Position numbers and translations under genes: made by a program | Shown here: positions 13,441-16,171 of the stretch, piece after piece | Layout: every line of letters starts with the position of its first letter | Position numbering within the stretch: position 1 is the first letter of the stretch | From: Deltaproteobacteria bacterium | Lineage (GTDB): Bacteria > Myxococcota_A > UBA796 > UBA9615 | Direction: 5' to 3' | Length of the DNA stretch: 16,171 nt | Assembly: GCA_029261955.1 (NCBI GenBank) | Contig: JAJDAI010000439.1 | Location: forward strand, 1-16,171 | Notes under the pieces: model-generated | Told to the model about the DNA's origin: nothing | The model's database searches: none | The model's input: the letters and a program-made list of their open reading frames with translations, nothing else

Positions 13441-14574
13441 ATGTTTCGATTCGTTCCCTTTCTGGCCGCCCTGCTGGCCCTCCCCGCCCCCGCACTCGCC
13501 TGCGGTGGCTTCTTCTGCAACGCCCAGATCGAGCCGGTGGTCCAGACCGCCGAGCGCGTGCTGTTCCGGGTCAACGACGACGAGACGATCACGTCCATCG
13601 TCGAGATCCAGTTCGAGGGGGAGGTCACGGAGTTCGCCTGGGTCGTGCCGATCCCGCACGTCATCGACACGGACGACATCAGCACCGAGCCAGCGGGCCT
13701 CTTCGACGACCTCGATCGGCTGACGGCGCCGCGCTTCGTGGCTCAGGAGGCCCTGGGCGAGTCCGCGGACGCCATGGCCATCGGCTACGCCTCGGGCTGC
13801 GGAATGGGCGGCTGCTTCCCCTGGGAATACAACGACTTCGAGGGCGACTGGAGCTTCCCCGAGCCCGAAGGCGTCGAGGTCGTGGGCCAGGCCGTCGTCG
13901 GGCCCTACGCCGCCGAGATCATCACGGCCGAGGACGGGCTCAACCTCAACTGGTGGCTCTTCAACAACGGCTACCGGGTGCCCAACGAGGCGACGGACCT
14001 CATCCAGCACTACGTGGACATGGACATGGCCTTCCTCGGCCTGAAGCTGAACCCCGACGTGCCGGCGGGGCCCATCGACGCCATCTCCTTCACCTTCGAC
14101 GGGGACACCCCGATGCTCCCCATCGTGCTGACGTCCATCGCCGCCGTGCAGGACATGGAGATCGTCACCTACGTGCTCGCGGACGAGCGCTACGCGCCGG
14201 ACAACTACGGCGACGCGCGGGTCTACGACGAGCAGGTGACCCTGAACGAGGACGGCACGAACGACTACGAAGACCTGCTGCCCGGTTGGATCGACGAGGC
14301 CGGCGGACGCGCCTGGGCGACGGAGTTCGCCATGCCCACCGATCGCATCGCCTCCGGGGCCGACGTCTCCGCGAAGCTGCTGGGCGAGGGGGCGCATCTG
14401 ACCCGCTTCCGCACCATCATCTCGCCCGACGAGATGACGATGGACCCCTGCTGGGCCCCCGCCCCGGGCCTGCCCGAGGTGTCCAACGTGCACTACGTCA
14501 ACAGCGTCCCCGTGGAGGTCGCGGGCACGCTGGGCTTCCTGCTGCTGGTCTTGATGCGGCGACGCTTCGTCTAG
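13441..14574 (+). CDS. DUF2330 domain exported protein with C-terminal membrane anchor
   Basis: A 377-residue protein. The leader MFRFVPFLAALLALPAPALA is followed by ACGGFFC (Cys21, Cys26), the characteristic start of DUF2330 proteins, and then VVQTAERVLFRVNDDETITSIVEIQFEGEVTEFAWVVPIP in segments, also typical. The body ends around residue 350, followed by a single membrane span at about 357-371 and the basic tail MRRRFV, so the mature protein is probably held in a membrane with its bulk outside the cytoplasm. The tail resembles a MYXO-CTERM tag but lacks the Cys pair next to the span. The start is fixed by GGAGG at 13431-13435, five bases upstream, and by the signal peptide. The molecular role of DUF2330 is not known. 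The gene is divergent from the regulator gene and convergent with the small Cys-containing gene. Confidence 0.87.
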   Translation: MFRFVPFLAALLALPAPALACGGFFCNAQIEPVVQTAERVLFRVNDDETITSIVEIQFEGEVTEFAWVVPIPHVIDTDDISTEPAGLFDDLDRLTAPRFVAQEALGESADAMAIGYASGCGMGGCFPWEYNDFEGDWSFPEPEGVEVVGQAVVGPYAAEIITAEDGLNLNWWLFNNGYRVPNEATDLIQHYVDMDMAFLGLKLNPDVPAGPIDAISFTFDGDTPMLPIVLTSIAAVQDMEIVTYVLADERYAPDNYGDARVYDEQVTLNEDGTNDYEDLLPGWIDEAGGRAWATEFAMPTDRIASGADVSAKLLGEGAHLTRFRTIISPDEMTMDPCWAPAPGLPEVSNVHYVNSVPVEVAGTLGFLLLVLMRRRFV

Positions 14575-14575
14575 A

Positions 14576-14599
14576 GCTGGGCTCCTCTAGAAGCCCAGC
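14576..14599. terminator. Hairpin between convergent genes, candidate bidirectional terminator
   Basis: GCTGGGCT (14576-14583) pairs perfectly with AGCCCAGC (14592-14599) around an eight-base loop. It begins one base after the stop codon at 14572-14574 and its right arm lies in the last codons of the opposite gene. The convergent ends support a termination role; no T-tract is present on either side. Confidence 0.5.
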
Positions 14600-14940
14600 G
14601 TCCACGAGAGCGTGAGCTCCGGCCCGCAGACATGCAGATCAGGAGCCGCGCCCGTGCCGAGCACCGTCAGGCCCGCCGCGACGCTCGGGCGGCCCATCGG
14701 ATCCGCCGCGACGACGCCCAGCACGCGGCTCCTGGAGACAGCGGCGGAGCCTCCGACGGCCACGGCCAGCTCCGCGCTGCGGGCGGCCGCACCTTCCAGC
14801 TCGATGCGCGGGGCCTGGGGTCGCTGGGTCCTGCGCGGGTAGGCGCCGAGGGTCTCCCCATCGCCCGACAAGGCCGGGAGCGTGGCCGTCGAGCAGGTGG
14901 GGCACGCCCATGCCGAGGCGGGGAGCAGGACGAGGAGCAC
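14587..14940 (-). CDS. Small exported protein of unknown function with Cys motif
   Basis: A 117-residue protein from GTG 14940. It opens with a short hydrophobic leader (MLLVLLPASAWA) before CPTCSTATLPALSGDGE, suggesting export with cleavage before Cys13. The body is Ala/Gly/Val-rich with alternating hydrophobic residues (AELAVAVGGSAAVS, VAAGLTVLG, LTLSWTLGF), compatible with beta strands, and it ends in Phe, as small outer-membrane barrels often do. The leader from the GTG lacks a positive charge. The reading frame continues upstream without ATG, GTG or TTG, and codons back to ATC at 14958 would give a better signal peptide beginning IRLALLVLL, with GGAG five bases before. The family is unknown to me, and the start is uncertain. 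Support for it being a gene comes from the leader, the Cys motif and the tight convergent arrangement with the DUF2330 gene. Confidence 0.55.
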   Translation of the reverse strand: MLLVLLPASAWACPTCSTATLPALSGDGETLGAYPRRTQRPQAPRIELEGAAARSAELAVAVGGSAAVSRSRVLGVVAADPMGRPSVAAGLTVLGTGAAPDLHVCGPELTLSWTLGF

Positions 14941-15104
14941 GAGGAGGGCGAGGCGGATGAGGACTCCGAGGGGCTGGGGTCCAGGGTACGCGCGGGCGAC
15001 GGGATCGGCCCGACCGAACGAGCCCGGGACCTCACGCCACGATCGCTGCGCGCCACGGACGCCCCGGGGCTTGATGGGATGGCGGCGGGGAGTAGGCTCG
15101 GGCC

Positions 15105-15788
15105 GTGTTTCGCGTGCTCCCCTTCCTGGTCTTCTCTCTCGCCCTGCTGAGCCCGGCCCTCGCCGAGACGGTCGCCGGCCAGGTGAGCGTGGTCGACGGG
15201 GACACCCTGGAGCTGCACGGCGAGCACATCCGCATGCTCGGCATCGACGCCCCGGAGTCGTCGCAGACCTGCCGAAACGACACCGGCGAGGCGTGGCGCT
15301 GCGGGCAGAAGGCCGCCTTCGCGCTGGCCGACGCGATCGCCCGCTCCACCGTGAGCTGCACCGGCGACGAGCACGACCGCTACGGCCGGCTGCTCGCGCT
15401 GTGCCGGGTGGGCGACGTCGACCTGTCGAGCTGGATGGTTCGGCACGGCTGGGCCATGGCCTTCGTGCGCTACAGCAAGGCCTACGTCGCCGAAGAGACC
15501 CAGGCGCGCGGGGATCGCGCAGGCATCTGGTCGGGCACCTTCGTGCCGCCCTGGGACTGGCGCAAGGGCGTGACCCTGCCGGACTCCAAGGTGGCGAAGG
15601 CCACCGTCCCGACCGGCGGCTGCAGCATCAAGGGCAACATCTCCACGAAGTCGGGCGAGCGCATCTACCACCTGCCCGGCGGGCCCTGGTACGACCGCAC
15701 CAAGATCAGCGAGGGCAAAGGCGAGCGCTGGTTCTGCTCGGAGCAGGAGGCGCGCACGGCGGGCTGGCGGCGGGCCGGGCGGAGGTAG
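15105..15788 (+). CDS. Secreted thermonuclease (SNase family) with sunset-like C-terminal domain
   Basis: A 227-residue nuclease. Signal peptide MFRVLPFLVFSLALLSPALA, cleavage after residue 20. The SNase fold at about 22-150 has every expected catalytic element: VVDGDT (Asp31), RMLGIDAPE (Arg43, Asp48, Glu51) and DRYGRLLA (Arg95), equivalent to Asp21, Arg35, Asp40, Glu43 and Arg87 of the staphylococcal enzyme. Two pairs of Cys (56, 66 and 85, about 100) could form disulfides. Residues about 175-225 (CSIKGNIS, GERIYHLPGGPWYDRT, GERWFCSEQEARTAGW) match the small Cys-containing domain called sunset that often follows such nucleases. Predicted role: calcium-dependent degradation of extracellular or periplasmic DNA and RNA. 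The start is GTG 15105, set by the signal peptide; GGGGAG lies 12 bases upstream. No obvious operon partner. Confidence 0.92.
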   Translation: MFRVLPFLVFSLALLSPALAETVAGQVSVVDGDTLELHGEHIRMLGIDAPESSQTCRNDTGEAWRCGQKAAFALADAIARSTVSCTGDEHDRYGRLLALCRVGDVDLSSWMVRHGWAMAFVRYSKAYVAEETQARGDRAGIWSGTFVPPWDWRKGVTLPDSKVAKATVPTGGCSIKGNISTKSGERIYHLPGGPWYDRTKISEGKGERWFCSEQEARTAGWRRAGRR

Positions 15789-15812
15789 TGGGCCAGGTGG
15801 GGTCAGACCCCA
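15789..15812. repeat. Dispersed palindromic repeat, copy 2
   Basis: The perfect palindrome TGGGGTCAGACCCCA (15798-15812) is preceded by TGGGCCAGG; the whole 24-base block is the reverse complement of 8569-8592. It begins on the base after the thermonuclease stop codon and ends six bases before the end of the convergent E2 gene, so it may serve as a bidirectional terminator. Confidence 0.8.
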
Positions 15813-15818
15813 AGTGGC

Positions 15819-16171
15819 TCAATCCAGGCGCGACGGATCCTCGAGCAGCCCCCGGATCGTCACCGCGAGCTGCGAGGCCTGCCAGCCGTCGATCATCCGG
15901 TGGTCCATGGACGCCGTCAGGTTGAGCACCTGCCCGATGACGATCTCGCCGTCCTCGATGAGCGGCTTGTCCTCGAGCGCGCCGACCAGCACCAGCAGCG
16001 GCGTGTGGGCCATGGGGAAGATGGGCGCGAAGGCCGTCTTGACGCCGAACATGCCGAGGGAGGTGACCATCGCCGAGCCGAAGGGGTCCTTCGGCATGCC
16101 CGCCCAGGCCAGGCTCAGGTTCAGGCCGTACTGCACGAAGTCGATGGTCCGCAGCAGCAGCCGCAGCAGCA
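15819..16171 (-). CDS. 2-oxoacid dehydrogenase acyltransferase (E2) subunit, C-terminal part
   Basis: The gene is cut by the right edge; 116 complete codons are visible. The sequence ends with the acyltransferase signature SMDHRMIDGWQASQLA, containing the catalytic His and Asp of the DHRxxDG motif, followed by LLEDPSRLD, the usual end of the E2 catalytic domain. Before it stand FGSAMVTSLGMFG and PLLVLVGALEDKPLIEDGEIVIGQ, also standard for the CAT-like fold. E2 enzymes transfer acyl groups from lipoyl-lysine to coenzyme A in pyruvate, 2-oxoglutarate or branched-chain dehydrogenase complexes; which complex cannot be told without the N-terminal lipoyl part. The frame is open to the window edge, so nothing suggests a broken gene. 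Confidence 0.88.
   Translation of the reverse strand, partial: LLRLLLRTIDFVQYGLNLSLAWAGMPKDPFGSAMVTSLGMFGVKTAFAPIFPMAHTPLLVLVGALEDKPLIEDGEIVIGQVLNLTASMDHRMIDGWQASQLAVTIRGLLEDPSRLD

Noticed and set aside
1..16171. rRNA, tRNA, riboswitch, prophage or defence genes
   Set aside because: No tRNA cloverleaf, rRNA segment, integrase, toxin-antitoxin pair or known defence domain was seen. A cobalamin riboswitch was considered near the B12-binding gene, but the 79-base gap before it is too short and shows no B12-box.

Overview
The window is GC-rich and densely coded on both strands. It looks like chromosomal DNA from a Gram-negative bacterium, most likely an uncultured or deeply branching member of the Myxococcota (former Deltaproteobacteria). 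The signs are a lipoprotein with a MYXO-CTERM-like C-terminal tag, a MopE-type Asp/Cys repeat lipoprotein, a DUF2330 protein, a TIGR02147 regulator, many lipoproteins and exported proteins, and an Omp85-type outer-membrane barrel. This placement is inferred from gene families. There is no rRNA or tRNA to confirm it.

Left part (1-5.8 kb). A minus-strand pair encodes an outer-membrane protein, made of a degenerate M1-peptidase-like domain fused to an Omp85/D15 barrel (611-3331), and an NlpC/P60 lipoprotein (42-662) whose start overlaps the end of the barrel gene by 52 bases. A glycerophosphodiester phosphodiesterase (3359-4234, plus) is divergent from them. Two more minus-strand genes follow: a stand-alone cobalamin-binding protein carrying the Wx9EH motif of CarH-type light sensors (4285-4974) and a tandem two-domain FKBP prolyl isomerase (5054-5809).

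Middle (5.8-11.7 kb). A 528-base non-coding stretch (5810-6337) carries a cluster of short direct and inverted repeats and hairpins. Three plus-strand exported proteins follow. The first is a lipoprotein with a transglutaminase-elicitor-like domain interrupted by one PPC domain and followed by two more (6338-8551). The second is a MopE-like lipoprotein with an asparagine-ladder solenoid (8674-10080). The third is an exported protein of unknown function (10224-11672).

Right part (11.6-16.2 kb). A minus-strand, translationally coupled pair encodes a TIGR02147/DUF4423 regulator and a lipoprotein with an EF-hand loop and a MYXO-CTERM-like tail. A DUF2330 protein (plus), a small Cys-containing exported protein (minus), a secreted thermonuclease with a sunset-like C-terminal domain (plus) and the C-terminal end of a 2-oxoacid dehydrogenase E2 subunit (minus, cut by the window edge) complete the region.

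Most products are predicted to act in the envelope or outside the cell. I see no defence system, CRISPR array, prophage, intact transposase or secondary-metabolite cluster. The items most worth a second look are the pseudo-peptidase/Omp85 fusion, the detached CarH-like B12 sensor, the PPC domain inserted inside a transglutaminase-like enzyme, the regulator/MYXO-CTERM lipoprotein pair, and a family of intergenic repeats sharing the core CAGGTGGGGTCAG that occurs at three places.
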